Below are positions 1 to 15,300 of a DNA stretch of 64,000 nucleotides, in pieces. Position numbers and translations under genes: made by a program. The DNA comes from Amaranthus tricolor. Lineage: Eukaryota; Streptophyta; Magnoliopsida; Caryophyllales; Amaranthaceae. Every line of letters starts with the position of its first letter. Positions within the stretch are counted from its first letter, which is position 1. The DNA lies in assembly GCF_026212465.1 (NCBI RefSeq), contig NC_080056.1:25220239-25284238 (forward strand). Direction: 5' to 3'. The notes under the pieces were generated by a model that worked only from the letters and a program-made list of their open reading frames with translations, did no database searches and was not told the DNA's origin.

Positions 1-1009
1 CTTCTAAGCTCTAAACTACTATCTATAAGCCTAACTCTTTCCTTCTAAGCTCTAAACTACTATCTATAGGCTAACTCCTTCCTTCTAATCTCTAAACTAC
101 TATCTATAAGCCTAACTCCTACCTTCTAAGCTCTAAACTACTATCTATAAGCCTAAATCTTTCCTTTCTAACCATTGAACTACTATCTATAAGCCTAACT
201 CCTTCCTTCTAAGCTCTAAATTACTATCTATAAGCCTAAATCTTTCCTTTCTAAGCATTAAACTACTATCTATAAGCCTAAATCTTTCCTTCTAAGCATT
301 AAACTACTATCTATAAGCCTAACTCTTTCCTTCTAAGCTCTAAACTACTACCTATAAGCCTAACTCCATCCTTCTAAGCTCAAAACTACTATCTATAAGC
401 CTAACTCTTTCCTTCTAAGCTCTAAACTATTATCTATAAGCCTAACTCCTTCCTTCTAAGCTCTAAACTACTATCTATAAGCCTAACTCTTTCCTTCTAA
501 GCTCTAAACTACTATCTATAAGCCTAACTCCTTCCTTCTAAGCTCTAAACTACTATCTATAAGCCTAACTCTTTCCTTCTAAGCTGTAAACTACTATCTA
601 TAAGCCTAACTCTTTCCTTCTAAGCTCTAAACTACTATCTATAAGGCGAACTCTTTCCTTCTAAGCTCTAAACTACTATCTATAGCCTAACTCCTTCCTT
701 CTAATCTCTAAACTACTATCTATAAGCCTAACTCTTACCTTTCTATCTACTATCTATAAGCCTAAATCTTTCCTTTCTAAGCATTAAACTACTATCTATA
801 AGCCTAACTCTTTCCTTCTAAGCTCTAAACTACTATCGACAGGCCTAACTCTTTCCTTCTAAGCTCTAAACTACTATCTATAAGCCTAACTCCTTCCTTC
901 TAAGCTCTAAGCTACTATCTATAAGCCTAAATCATTCCTTTCCAAGCATTAAACTACTATCTATAAGCCTAACTCTTTCCTTCTAAGCTCCAAACAACTA
1001 TGTATAAAC

Positions 1010-4000
1010 TTCACTCTTTCCTTCAAAGCTCTAAACTAATATCTATAAGCCTAACTCTTTCCTTCTAAGCTCTAAACTACTATCTATAAACCTAACTCGT
1101 TCCATCTAAGCACTAAACTACTATCTTTAAGCCTAACTCCTTCTTTCTAAGCTCTAAACTACTATCTATAAGCCTAACTCCTTCCTTCTAAGCTCTAAAC
1201 TACTATCTATAAGCCTAAATCTTTCCTTTCTAAGCATTAAACTACTATATATAAGCCTAACTCTTTCCTTCTAAGCTCTAAACTACTATCTATAAGCCTA
1301 ACTCTTTCCTTCTAAGCTTTAAACTACTATCTATAAGCCTAACTCCTTCCTTCTAAGCTCTAAACTACTATCTATAAGCCTAACTCTTTCCTTCTAAGCT
1401 CTAAACTACTATCTATAAGCCTAACTCTTTCCTTCTAAGCTCTAAACTACTATCTTTAAGCCTAACACTTTTCTTCAAAGCTCTAAACTACTATCTATAA
1501 GCTTAACTCTTTCCTTCTAAGCTCTAAACTACTATCTATAAGCCTAACTCTTTCCTTCTAAGCTGTAAACTACTATCTATAAGCCTAACTCTTTCCTTCA
1601 AAGCTCTAAACTACTATCTATAAGCCTAACTCTTTCCTTCTAAGCTCTAAACTACTATCTAAAGCCTAACTCCTTCCTTCTAATCTCTAAACTACTATCT
1701 ATAAGCCTAACTCTTTCCTTCTAAGCTGTAAACTACTATCTATAAGCCTAACTCTTTCCTTCTAAGCTCTAAACTACTATCTATAAGCCTAACTCCTTCC
1801 TTCTAAGCTCTAAACTACTATCTATAAGCCTAACTCTTTCCTTCTAAGCTCTAAACTACTATCTATAAGCCTAACTCCTTCCTTCTAAGCTCTAAACTAC
1901 TATCTATAAGCCTAACTCTTTCCTTCTAAGCTGTAAACTACTATCTATAAGCCTAACTCTTTCCTTCTAAGCTCTAAACTACTATCTATAAGGCGAACTC
2001 TTTCCTTCTAAGCTCTAAACTACTATCTATAGCCTAACTCCTTCCTTCTAATCTCTAAACTACTATCTATAAGCCTAACTCTTACCTTTCTATCTACTAT
2101 CTATAAGCCTAAATCTTTCCTTTCTAAGCATTAAACTACTATCTATAAGCCTAACTCTTTCCTTCTAAGCTCTAAACTACTATCGACAGGCCTAACTCTT
2201 TCCTTCTAAGCTCTAAACTACTATCTATAAGCCTAACTCCTTCCTTCTAAGCTCTAAGCTACTATCTATAAGCCTAAATCATTCCTTTCCAAGCATTAAA
2301 CTACTATCTATAAGCCTAACTCTTTCCTTCTAAGCTCCAAACAACTATGTATAAACTTCACTCTTTCCTTCTAAGCTCTAAACTACTATCTATAAGCCTA
2401 AATCTTTCCTTTCTAACCATTAAACTACTATCTATAAGCCTAACTCCTTCCTTCTAAGCTCTAAATTACTATCTATAAGCCTAAATCTTTCCTTTCTAAG
2501 CATTAAACTACTATCTATAAGCCTAAATCTTTCCTTCTAAGCATTAAACTACTATCTATAAGCCTAACTCTTTCCTTCTAAGCTCTAAACTACTACCTAT
2601 AAGCCTAACTCCATCCTTCTAAGCTCAAAACTACTATCTATAAGCCCAACTCTTTGCTTCTAAGCTCTAAACTACTATCTATAAGCCTAACTCTTTCCTT
2701 CTAAGCTCTAAACTACTATCTATAAGCCTAAATCTTTCCTTTCTAAGCATTAAACTACTATATATAAGCCTAACTCTTTCCTTCTAAGCTCTAAACTACT
2801 ATCTATAAGCCTAACTCTTTCCTTCTAAGCTTTAAACTACTATCTATAAGCCTAACTCCTTCCTTCTAAGCTCTAAACTACTATCTATAAGCCTAAATCT
2901 TTCCTTTCTAAGCATTAAACTACTATATATAAGCCTAACTCTTTCCTTCTAAGCTCTAAACTACTATCTATAAGCCTAACTCTTTCCTTCTAAGCTTTAA
3001 ACTACTATCTATAAGCCTAACTCCTTCCTTCTAAGCTCTAAACTACTATCTATAAGCCTAACTCTTTCCTTCTAAGCTCTAAACTACTATCTATAAGCCT
3101 AACTCTTTCCTTCTAAGCTCTAAACTACTATCTTTAAGCCTAACACTTTTCTTCAAAGCTCTAAACTACTATCTATAAGCTTAACTCTTTCCTTCTAAGC
3201 TCTAAACTACTATCTATAAGCCTAACTCTTTCCTTCTAAGCTGTAAACTACTATCTATAAGCCTAACTCTTTCCTTCAAAGCTCTAAACTACTATCTATA
3301 AGCCTAACTCTTTCCTTCTAAGCTCTAAACTACTATCTAAAGCCTAACTCCTTCCTTCTAATCTCTAAACTACTATCTATAAGCCTAACTCCTACCTTCT
3401 ATGCTCTAAACTACTATCTATAAGCCTAAATCTTTCCTTTCTAACCATTAAACTACTATCTATAAGCCTAACTCTTTCCTTCTAAGCTCTAAACTACTAT
3501 CGATAAGCCTAACTCTTTCCTTCTAAGCTCTAAACTACTATCTATAAGCCTAACTCCTTCCTTCTAAGCTTTAAGCTACTATCTATAAGCCTAAATCATT
3601 TCTTTCTAAGCATTAAACTACTATCTATAAGCAAAACTCTTTCCTTCTAAGCTCTAAACTACTATCTATAAGCTTAACTCTTTCCTTCTAAGCTCTAAAC
3701 TACTATCTATAAGCCTAAATCCTTCCTTCTAAGCTCTCAGCTACTATCTATAAGCCTAACTCTTTCCTTCTAAGCTCTAAACTATTATCTATAAGCTTAA
3801 CTCTTTCCTTCTAAGCTCTAAACTACTATCTATAAGCCTAACTCTTTCCTTCTAAGCTCTAAACAACTATCTATAAGCCTAACTCTTTCCTTCTAAGCTT
3901 TAAACTACTATCTATAAGCCTAACTCTTTCCGTCTAAGCTCTAAACTACTATCTTTAAGCCTAACTCTTTTCTTCTAAGCTCTAAACTACTATCTATAAG

Positions 4001-6000
4001 CCTAAATCTTTCCTTTCTAAGCATTAAACTACTATCTATAAGCCTAACTCTTTCCTTCTAAGTTCTAAACTACTATCTATAAGCCTAACTCTTTCCTTCT
4101 AAGCTCTAAACTATTATCTACAAGCCTAACTCCTTCCTTCTAACCTCTAAACTACTATCTATAAGCCTAACTCTTTTCTTCTAAGCTCTAAACTACTATC
4201 TATAAGCCTAACTCTTTCCTTCGGAGCTCTAAACTACTTTGTATAAGCCTAACACTTTTCTTCTAAGCTCTAAACTACTATCTATAAGCCTAACTCTTTC
4301 CTTCAAAGCTCTAAACTAATATCTATAAGCCTAACTCTTTCCTTCTAAGCTCTAAACTACTATCTATAAACCTAACTCGTTCCATCTAAGCACTAAACTA
4401 CTATCTTTAAGCCTAACTCCTTCTTTCTAAGCTCTAAACTACTATCTATAAGCCTAACTCCTTCCTTCTAAGCTCTAAACTACTATCTATAAGCCTAAAT
4501 CTTTCCTTTCTAAGCATTAAACTACTATATATAAGCCTAACTCTTTCCTTCTAAGCTCTAAACTACTATCTATAAGCCTAACTCTTTCCTTCTAAGCTTT
4601 AAACTACTATCTATAAGCCTAACTCCTTCCTTCTAAGCTCTAAACTACTATCTATAAGCCTAACTCTTTCCTTCTAAGCTCTAAACTACTATCTATAAGC
4701 CTAACTCTTTCCTTCTAAGCTCTAAACTACTATCTTTAAGCCTAACACTTTTCTTCAAAGCTCTAAACTACTATCTATAAGCTTAACTCTTTCCTTCTAA
4801 GCTCTAAACTACTATCTATAAGCCTAACTCTTTCCTTCTAAGCTGTAAACTACTATCTATAAGCCTAACTCTTTCCTTCAAAGCTCTAAACTACTATCTA
4901 TAAGCCTAACTCTTTCCTTCTAAGCTCTAAACTACTATCTAAAGCCTAACTCCTTCCTTCTAATCTCTAAACTACTATCTATAAGCCTAACTCTTTCCTT
5001 CTAAGCTGTAAACTACTATCTATAAGCCTAACTCTTTCCTTCTAAGCTCTAAACTACTATCTATAAGCCTAACTCCTTCCTTCTAAGCTCTAAACTACTA
5101 TCTATAAGCCTAACTCTTTCCTTCTAAGCTCTAAACTACTATCTATAAGCCTAACTCCTTCCTTCTAAGCTCTAAACTACTATCTATAAGCCTAACTCTT
5201 TCCTTCTAAGCTGTAAACTACTATCTATAAGCCTAACTCTTTCCTTCTAAGCTCTAAACTACTATCTATAAGGCGAACTCTTTCCTTCTAAGCTCTAAAC
5301 TACTATCTATAGCCTAACTCCTTCCTTCTAATCTCTAAACTACTATCTATAAGCCTAACTCTTACCTTTCTATCTACTATCTATAAGCCTAAATCTTTCC
5401 TTTCTAAGCATTAAACTACTATCTATAAGCCTAACTCTTTCCTTCTAAGCTCTAAACTACTATCGACAGGCCTAACTCTTTCCTTCTAAGCTCTAAACTA
5501 CTATCTATAAGCCTAACTCCTTCCTTCTAAGCTCTAAGCTACTATCTATAAGCCTAAATCATTCCTTTCCAAGCATTAAACTACTATCTATAAGCCTAAC
5601 TCTTTCCTTCTAAGCTCCAAACAACTATGTATAAACTTCACTCTTTCCTTCTAAGCTCTAAACTACTATCTATAAGCCTAAATCTTTCCTTTCTAACCAT
5701 TAAACTACTATCTATAAGCCTAACTCCTTGCTTCTAAGCTCTAAATTACTATCTATAAGCCTAAATCTTTCCTTTCTAAGCATTAAACTACTATCTATAA
5801 GCCTAAATCTTTCCTTCTAAGCATTAAACTACTATCTATAAGCCTAACTCTTTCCTTCTAAGCTCTAAACTACTACCTATAAGCCTAACTCCATCCTTCT
5901 AAGCTCAAAACTACTATCTATAAGCCCAACTCTTTGCTTCTAAGCTCTAAACTACTATCTATAAGCCTAACTCTTTCCTTCTAAGCTCTAAACTACTATC
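1010..6000. repeat. higher-order duplication, 3280-bp offset
   Basis: Private variants recur exactly 3280 bp (80 x 41) apart. The CTCGTTCC monomer is at 1091 and 4371, TATCTTTAAG followed by ACACTTTTC at 1451 and 4731, the shortened CTTACCTTTCTATC monomer at 2081 and 5361, and AGCCCAACTCTTTGC at 2641 and 5921. The matching stretches are about 1,010-2,720 and 4,290-6,000, after which they diverge. The TATCTTTAAG variant also occurs at 3129, 1602 bp before 4731, so the interval between the copies contains the repeat unit that dominates further right. The shortened monomer near 734 is a third partial copy. Confidence 0.85.
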
Positions 6001-6899
6001 TTTAAGCCTAACTCTTTCTTTCGAAGCTCTAAACTACTATCTATAAGCTTAACTCTTTCCTTCTAAGCTCTAAACTACTATCTATAAGCCTAACTCTTTC
6101 CTTCTAAGCTGTAAACTACTATCTATAAGTCTAACTCTTTCCTTCTAAGCTCTAAACTACTATCTATAAGGCGAACTCTTTCCTTCTAAGCTCTAAACTA
6201 CTATCTATAGCCTAACTCCTTCCTTCTAATCTCTAAACTACTATCTATAAGCCTAACTCCTACCTTTCTAAACTACTATCTATAAGCCTAAATCTTTCCT
6301 TTCTAAGCATTAAACTACTATCTATAAGCCTAACTCTTTCCTTCTAAGCTCTAAACTACTATCGATAGGCCTAACTCATTCCTTCTAAGCTCTAAACTAC
6401 TATCTATAAGCCTAACTCCTTCCTTCTAAGCTCTTAGCTACTATCTATAAGCCTAAATCATTCCTTTCCAAGCATTAAACTACTATCTATAAGCCTAACT
6501 CTTTCCATCTAAGCTCCAAACTACTATCTATAAGCTTCACTCTTTCCTTCTAAGCTCTAAACTACTATCTATAAGCCTAACTCCTTCCTTCTAAGCTCTA
6601 AACTACTATCTATAAGCCTAACTCTTTCCTTCTAAGCTTTAAACTACTATCTACAAGCCTAACTCTTTTCGTCTAAGCACTAAACTACTATCTTTAAGCC
6701 TAACTCTTTTCTTCTAAGCTCTAAACTACTATCTATAAGCCTAAATCTTTCCTTTCTAAGCATTAAACTACTATCTATAAGCCTAACTCTTTCCTTCTAA
6801 GTTCTAAACTACTATCTATAAGCCTAACTCTTTCCTTCTAAGCTCTAAACTATTATCTACAAGCCTAACTCCTTCCTTCTAACCTCTAAACTACTATCT

Positions 6900-9800
6900 A
6901 TAAGCCTAACTCTTTTCTTCTAAGCTCTAAACTACTATCTATAAGCCTAACTCTTTCCTTCGGAGCTCTAAACTACTTTGTATAAGCCTAACACTTTTCT
7001 TCTAAGCTCTAAACTACTATCTATAAGCCTAACTCTTTCCTTCAAAGCTCTAAACTAATATCTATAAGCCTAACTCTTTCCTTCTAAGCTCTAAACTACT
7101 ATCTATAAACCTAACTCGTTCCATCTAAGCACTAAACTACTATCTTTAAGCCTAACTCCTTCTTTCTAAGCTCTAAACTACTATCTATAAGCCTAACTCC
7201 TTCCTTCTAAGCTCTAAACTACTATCTATAAGCCTAAATCTTTCCTTTCTAAGCATTAAACTACTATATATAAGCCTAACTCTTTCCTTCTAAGCTCTAA
7301 ACTACTATCTATAAGCCTAACTCTTTCCTTCTAAGCTTTAAACTACTATCTATAAGCCTAACTCCTTCCTTCTAAGCTCTAAACTACTATCTATAAGCCT
7401 AACTCTTTCCTTCTAAGCTCTAAACTACTATCTATAAGCCTAACTCTTTCCTTCTAAGCTCTAAACTACTATCTTTAAGCCTAACACTTTTCTTCAAAGC
7501 TCTAAACTACTATCTATAAGCTTAACTCTTTCCTTCTAAGCTCTAAACTACTATCTATAAGCCTAACTCTTTCCTTCTAAGCTGTAAACTACTATCTATA
7601 AGCCTAACTCTTTCCTTCAAAGCTCTAAACTACTATCTATAAGCCTAACTCTTTCCTTCTAAGCTCTAAACTACTATCTAAAGCCTAACTCCTTCCTTCT
7701 AATCTCTAAACTACTATCTATAAGCCTAACTCCTACCTTCTATGCTCTAAACTACTATCTATAAGCCTAAATCTTTCCTTTCTAACCATTAAACTACTAT
7801 CTATAAGCCTAACTCTTTCCTTCTAAGCTCTAAACTACTATCGATAAGCCTAACTCTTTCCTTCTAAGCTCTAAACTACTATCTATAAGCCTAACTCCTT
7901 CCTTCTAAGCTTTAAGCTACTATCTATAAGCCTAAATCATTTCTTTCTAAGCATTAAACTACTATCTATAAGCCAAACTCTTTCCTTCTAAGCTCTAAAC
8001 TACTATCTATAAGCTTAACTCTTTCCTTCTAAGCTCTAAACTACTATCTATAAGCCTAAATCCTTCCTTCTAAGCTCTCAGCTACTATCTATAAGCCTAA
8101 CTCTTTCCTTCTAAGCTCTAAACTATTATCTATAAGCTTAACTCTTTCCTTCTAAGCTCTAAACTACTATCTATAAGCCTAACTCTTTCCTTCTAAGCTC
8201 TAAACAACTATCTATAAGCCTAACTCTTTCCTTCTAAGCTTTAAACTACTATCTATAAGCCTAACTCTTTCCGTCTAAGCTCTAAACTACTATCTTTAAG
8301 CCTAACTCTTTTCTTCTAAGCTCTAAACTACTATCTATAAGCCTAAATCTTTCCTTTCTAAGCATTAAACTACTATCTATAAGCCTAACTCTTTCCTTCT
8401 AAGTTCTAAACTACTATCTATAAGCCTAACTCTTTCCTTCTAAGCTCTAAACTATTATCTACAAGCCTAACTCCTTCCTTCTAACCTCTAAACTACTATC
8501 TATAAGCCTAACTCTTTTCTTCTAAGCTCTAAACTACTATCTATAAGCCTAACTCTTTCCTTCGGAGCTCTAAACTACTTTGTATAAGCCTAACACTTTT
8601 CTTCTAAGCTCTAAACTACTATCTATAAGCCTAACTCTTTCCTTCAAAGCTCTAAACTAATATCTATAAGCCTAACTCTTTCCTTCTAAGCTCTAAACTA
8701 CTATCTATAAACCTAACTCGTTCCATCTAAGCACTAAACTACTATCTTTAAGCCTAACTCCTTCTTTCTAAGCTCTAAACTACTATCTATAAGCCTAACT
8801 CCTTCCTTTTAAGCTCTAAACTACTATCTATAAGCCTAAATCTTTCCTTTCTAAGCATTAAACTACTATATATAAGCCTAACTCTTTCCTTCTAAGCTCT
8901 AAACTACTATCTATAAGCCTAACTCTTTCCTTCTAAGCTTTAAACTACTATCTATAAGCCTAACTCCTTCCTTCTAAGCTCTAAACTACTATCTATAAGC
9001 CTAACTCTTTCCTTCTAAGCTCTAAACTACTATCTATAAGCCTAACTCTTTCCTTCTAAGCTCTAAACTACTATCTTTAAGCCTAACACTTTTCTTCAAA
9101 GCTCTAAACTACTATCTATAAGCTTAACTCTTTCCTTCTAAGCTCTAAACTACTATCTATAAGCCTAACTCTTTCCTTCTAAGCTGTAAACTACTATCTA
9201 TAAGCCTAACTCTTTCCTTCAAAGCTCTAAACTACTATCTATAAGCCTAACTCTTTCCTTCTAAGCTCTAAACTACTATCTAAAGCCTAACTCCTTCCTT
9301 CTAATCTCTAAACTACTATCTATAAGCCTAACTCCTACCTTCTATGCTCTAAACTACTATCTATAAGCCTAAATCTTTCCTTTCTAACCATTAAACTACT
9401 ATCTATAAGCCTAACTCTTTCCTTCTAAGCTCTAAACTACTATCGATAAGCCTAACTCTTTCCTTCTAAGCTCTAAACTACTATCTATAAGCCTAACTCC
9501 TTCCTTCTAAGCTTTAAGCTACTATCTATAAGCCTAAATCATTTCTTTCTAAGCATTAAACTACTATCTATAAGCCAAACTCTTTCCTTCTAAGCTCTAA
9601 ACTACTATCTATAAGCTTAACTCTTTCCTTCTAAGCTCTAAACTACTATCTATAAGCCTAAATCCTTCCTTCTAAGCTCTCAGCTACTATCTATAAGCCT
9701 AACTCTTTCCTTCTAAGCTCTAAACTATTATCTATAAGCTTAACTCTTTCCTTCTAAGCTCTAAACTACTATCTATAAGCCTAACTCTTTCCTTCTAAGC

Positions 9801-12300
9801 TCTAAACAACTATCTATAAGCCTAACTCTTTCCTTCTAAGCTTTAAACTACTATCTATAAGCCTAACTCTTTCCGTCTAAGCTCTAAACTACTATCTTTA
9901 AGCCTAACTCTTTTCTTCTAAGCTCTAAACTACTATCTATAAGCCTAAATCTTTCCTTTCTAAGCATTAAACTACTATCTATAAGCCTAACTCTTTCCTT
10001 CTAAGTTCTAAACTACTATCTATAAGCCTAACTCTTTCCTTCTAAGCTCTAAACTATTATCTACAAGCCTAACTCCTTCCTTCTAACCTCTAAACTACTA
10101 TCTATAAGCCTAACTCTTTTCTTCTAAGCTCTAAACTACTATCTATAAGCCTAACTCTTTCCTTCGGAGCTCTAAACTACTTTGTATAAGCCTAAAACTT
10201 TTCTTCTAAGCTCTAAACTACTATCTATAAGCCTAACTCTTTCCTTCAAAGCTCTAAACTAATATCTATAAGCCTAACTCTTTCCTTCTAAGCTCTAAAC
10301 TACTATCTATAAACCTAACTCGTTCCTTCTAAGCACTAAACTACTATCTTTAAGCCTAACTCCTTCTTTCTAAGCTCTAAACTACTATCTATAAGCCTAA
10401 CTCCTTCCTTCTAAGCTCTAAACTACTATCTATAAGCCTAAATCTTTCCTTTCTAAGCATTAAACTACTATATATAAGCCTAACTCTTTCCTTCTAAGCT
10501 CTAAACTACTATCTATAAGCCTAACTCTTTCCTTCTAAGCTTTAAACTACTATCCATAAGCCTAACTCCTTCCTTCTAAGCTCTAAACTACTATCTATAA
10601 GCCTAACTCTTTCCTTCTAAGCATTAAACTACTATCTATAAGCCTAACTCTTTCCTTCTAAGCTCTAAACTACTATCTTTAAGCCTAACTCTTTTCTTCA
10701 AAGCTCTAAACTACTCTCTATAAGCTTAACTCTTTCCTTCTAAGCTCTAAACTACTATCTATAAGCCTAACTCTTTCCTTCTAAGCTGTAAACTACTATC
10801 TATAAGCCTAACTCTTTCCTTCAAAGCTCTAAACTACTATCTATAAGCCTAACTCTTTCCTTCTAAGCTCTAAACTACTATCTAAAGCCTATCTCCTTCC
10901 TTCTAATCTCTAAACTACTATCTATAAGCCTAACTCCTACCTTCTATGCTCTAAACTACTATCTATAAGCCTAAATCTTTCCTTTCTAACCATTAAACTA
11001 CTATCTATAAGCCTAACTCTTTCCTTGTAAGCTCTAAACTACTATCGATAAGCCTAACTCTTTCCTTCTAAGCTCTAAACTACTATCTATAAGCCTAACT
11101 CCTTCCTTCTAAGCTTTAAGCTACTATCTATAAGCCTAAATCATTTCTTTCTAAGCATTAAACTACTATCTATAAGCCAAACTCTTTCCTTCTAAGCTCT
11201 AAACTACTATCTAAGCTTAACTCTTTCCTTCTAAGCTCTAAACTACTATCTATAAGCCTAACTCCTTCCTTCTAAGCTCTCAACTACTATCTATAAGCCT
11301 AACTCTTTCCTTCTAAGCTCTAAACTATTATCTATAAGCTTAACTCTTTCCTTCTAAGCTCTAAACTACTATCTATAAGCCTAACTCCTTCCTTCTAAGC
11401 TCTAAACAACTATCTATAAGCCTAACTCTTTCCTTCTAAGCTTTAAACTACTATCTATAAGCCTAACTCTTTCCGTCTAAGCTCTAAACTACTATCTTTA
11501 AGCCTAACTCTTTTCTTCTAAGCTCTAAACTACTATCTATAAGCCTAAATCTTTCCTTTCTAAGCATTAAACTACTATCTATAAGCCTAACTCTTTCCTT
11601 CTAAGTTCTAAACTACTATCTAAAAGCCTAACTCTTTCCTTCTAAGCTTTAAACTACTATCTACAAGCCTAACTCCTTCCTTCTAAGCTCTAAACTACTA
11701 TCTATAAGCCTAACTCTTTTCTTCTAAGCTCTAAACTACTATCTATAAGCCTAACTCTTTCCTTCGAAGCTCTAAACTACTTTGTATAAGCCTAACACTT
11801 TTCTTCTAAGCTCTAAACTACTATCTATAAGCCTAACTCTTTCCTTCTAAGTTCCAAACTACTATCTATAAGCCTAACTCTTTCCTTATAAGCTCTAAAC
11901 TACTATCTATAAACCTAACTCGTTCCTTCTAAGCACTAAACTACTATCTATAGGCCTAACTCCTTCTTTCTAAGCTCTAAACTACTATCTATAAGCCTAA
12001 CTCCTTCCTTCTAAGCTCTAAACTACTATCTATAAGCCTAAATCTTTCCTTTCTAAGCATTAAACTACTATCTATAAGCCTAACTCTTTCCTTCTAAGCT
12101 CTAAACTACTATCTATAAGCCTAACTCTTTCCTTCTAAGCTCTAAACTACTATCTATAAGCCTAACTCCTTCCTTCTAAGCTTTAAACTACTATCTATAA
12201 GCCTAACTCTTTCCTTCTAAGCTCTAAACTACTATCTATAAGCCTAACTCTTTCCTTCTATGCTCTAAGCTACTATCTTTAAGCCTAACTCTTTTCTTCA
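6900..12300. repeat. higher-order repeat, about 1602-bp period, at least three units
   Basis: Two independent rare variants show the same period. The TCGGAGCTC monomer lies at 6960, 8562 and 10164, then as the mutated TCGAAGCTC at 11764. The TATCTTTAAG monomer lies at 7470, 9072, 10674 and 12274. Spacings are 1602, 1602 and 1600 bp, equal to 39 monomers with a few 42-bp units. Neighbouring monomers carry the same order of variants in each unit. This is a true higher-order repeat, formed when multi-monomer blocks are copied by unequal exchange or a similar process. Confidence 0.9.
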
Positions 12301-15300
12301 AAGCTCTAAACTACTATCTATAAGCTTAACTCTTTCCTTCTAAGCTGTAAACTACTATCTATAAGCCTAACTCTTTCCTTCTAAGCTCTAAACTACTATC
12401 TATAAGCCTAACTCTTTCCTTCTAAGCTCTAAACTACTATCTATAGCCTAACTCCTTCCTTCTAATCTCTAAACTACTATCTATAAGCCTAACTCCTACC
12501 TTCTAAGCTCTAAACTACTATCTATAAGCCTAAATCTTTCCTTTCTAAGCATTAAAGTACTATCTATAAGCCTAACTCCTTCCTTCTAAGCTCTAAGCTA
12601 CTATCTATAAGCCTAAATCATTCCTTTCTAAGCATTAAACTACTATCTATAAGCCTAACTCTTTCCTTCTAAGCTCTAAACTACTATCTATAAGCTTAAC
12701 TCTTTCCTTCTAAGCTCTAAACTACTATCTATAAGCCTAACTCCTTCCTTCTAAGCTCTAAACTACTATCTATAAGCCTAACTCTTTCCTTCTAAGCTCT
12801 AAACTACTATCTATAAGCCTAACTCCTTCCTTCTAAGCTCTAAACTACTATCTATAAGCCTAACTCTTTCCTTCTAAGCTCTAAACTACTATCTATAAGC
12901 CTAACTCTTTCCTTCTAAGCTCTAAGCTACTATCTTTAAGCCTAACTCTTTTCTTCAAAGCTCTAAACTACTATCTATAAGCTTAACTCTTTTCTTCTAA
13001 GCTCTAAACTACTATCTATAAGCCTAACTCTTTCCTTCTAAGCTGTAAACTACTATCTATAAGCCTAACTCTTTCCTTCTAAGCTCTAAACTACTATCTA
13101 TAAGCCTAACTCTTTCCTTCTAAGCTCTAAACTACTATCTATAGCCTAAATCCTTCCTTCTAATCTCTAAACTACTATCTATAAGCCTAACTCATACCTT
13201 CTAAGCTCTAAACTACTATCTATAAGCCTAAATCTTTCCTTTCTAAGCATTAAACTACTATCTATAAGCCTAACTCTTTCCTCCTAAGCTCTAAACTACT
13301 ATCTATAAGCCTAACTCTTTCCGTTTAAGCTCTAAACTACTATCTTTAAGCCTAACTCTTTTCTTCTAAGCTCTAAATTACTATCTATAAGCCTAAATCT
13401 TTCCTTTCTAAGCATTAAACTACTATCTATAAGCCTAACTCTTTCCTTCTAAGTTCTAAACTACTATCTAAAAGCCTAACTCTTTCCTTCTAAGCTTTAA
13501 ACTACTATCTACAAGCCTAACTCCTTCCTTCTAAGCTCTAAACTACTATCTATAAGCCTAACTCCTTCCTTCTAAGCTCTAAACTACTATCTATAAGCCT
13601 AAATCTTTCCTTTCTAAGCATTAAACTACTATCTATAAGCCAAACTCTTTCCTTCTAAGCTCTAAACTACTATCTATAAGCTTAACTCTTTCCTTCTAAG
13701 CTCTAAACTACTATCTATAAGCCTAACTCCTTCCTTCTAAGCTCTCAGCTACTATCTATAAGCCTAACTCTTTCCTTCTAAGCTCTAAACTATTATCTAT
13801 AAGCTTAACTCTTTCCTTCTAAGCTCTAAACTACTATCTATAAGCCTAACTCCTTCCTTCTAAGCTCTAAACAACTATCTATAAGCCTAACTCTTTCCTT
13901 CTAAGCTTTAAACTACTATCTATAAGCCTAACTCTTTCCGTCTAAGCTCTAAACTACTATCTTTAAGCCTAACTCTTTTCTTCTAAGCTCTAAACTACTA
14001 TCTATAAGCCTAAATCTTTCCTTTCTAAGCATTAAACTACTATCTATAAGCCTAACTCTTTCCTTCTAAGTTCTAAACTACTATCTATAAGCCTAACTCT
14101 TTCCTTCTAAGCTCTAAACTATTATCTACAAGCCTAACTCCTTCCTTCTAACCTCTAAACTACTATCTATAAGCCTAACTCTTTTCTTCTAAGCTCTAAA
14201 CTACTATCTATAAGCCTAACTCTTTCCTTCGGAGCTCTAAACTACTTTGTATAAGCCTAACACTTTTCTTCTAAGCTCTAAACTACTATCTATAAGCCTA
14301 ACTCTTTCCTTCAAAGCTCTAAACTAATATCTATAAGCCTAACTCTTTCCTTCTAAGCTCTAAACTACTATCTATAAACCTAACTCGTTCCTTCTAAGCA
14401 CTAAACTACTATCTTTAAGCCTAACTCCTTCTTTCTAAGCTCTAAACTACTATCTATAAGCCTAACTCCTTCCTTCTAAACTCTAAACTACTATCTATAA
14501 GCCTAAATCTTTCCTTTCTAAGCATTAAACTACTATATATAAGCCTAACTCTTTCCTTCTAAGCTCTAAACTACTATCTATAAGCCTAACTCTTTCCTTC
14601 TAAGCTTTAAACTACTATCTATAAGCCTAACTCCTTCCTTCTAAGCTCTAAACTACTATCTATAAGCCTAACTCTTTCCTTCTAAGCTCTAAACTACTAT
14701 CTATAAGCCTAACTCTTTCCTTCTAAGCTCTAAACTACTATCTTTAAGCCTAACTCTTTTCTTCAAAGCTCTAAACTACTCTCTATAAGCTTAACTCTTT
14801 CCTTCTAAGCTCTAAACTACTATCTATAAGCCTAACTCTTTCCTTCTAAGCTGTAAACTACTATCTATAAGCCTAACTCTTTCCTTCAAAGCTCTAAACT
14901 ACTATCTATAAGCCTAACTCTTTCCTTCTAAGCTCTAAACTACTATCTAAAGCCTATCTCCTTCCTTCTAATCTCTAAACTACTATCTATAAGCCTAACT
15001 CCTACCTTCTATGCTCTAAACTACTATCTATAAGCCTAAATCTTTCCTTTCTAACCATTAAACTACTATCTATAAGCCTAACTCTTTCCTTCTAAGCTCT
15101 AAACTACTATCGATAAGCCTAACTCTTTCCTTCTAAGCTCTAAACTACTATCTATAAGCCTAACTCCTTCCTTCTAAGCTTTAAGCTACTATCTATAAGC
15201 CTAAATCATTTCTTTCTAAGCATTAAACTACTATCTATAAGCCAAACTCTTTCCTTCTAAGCTCTAAACTACTATCTAAGCTTAACTCTTTCCTTCTAAG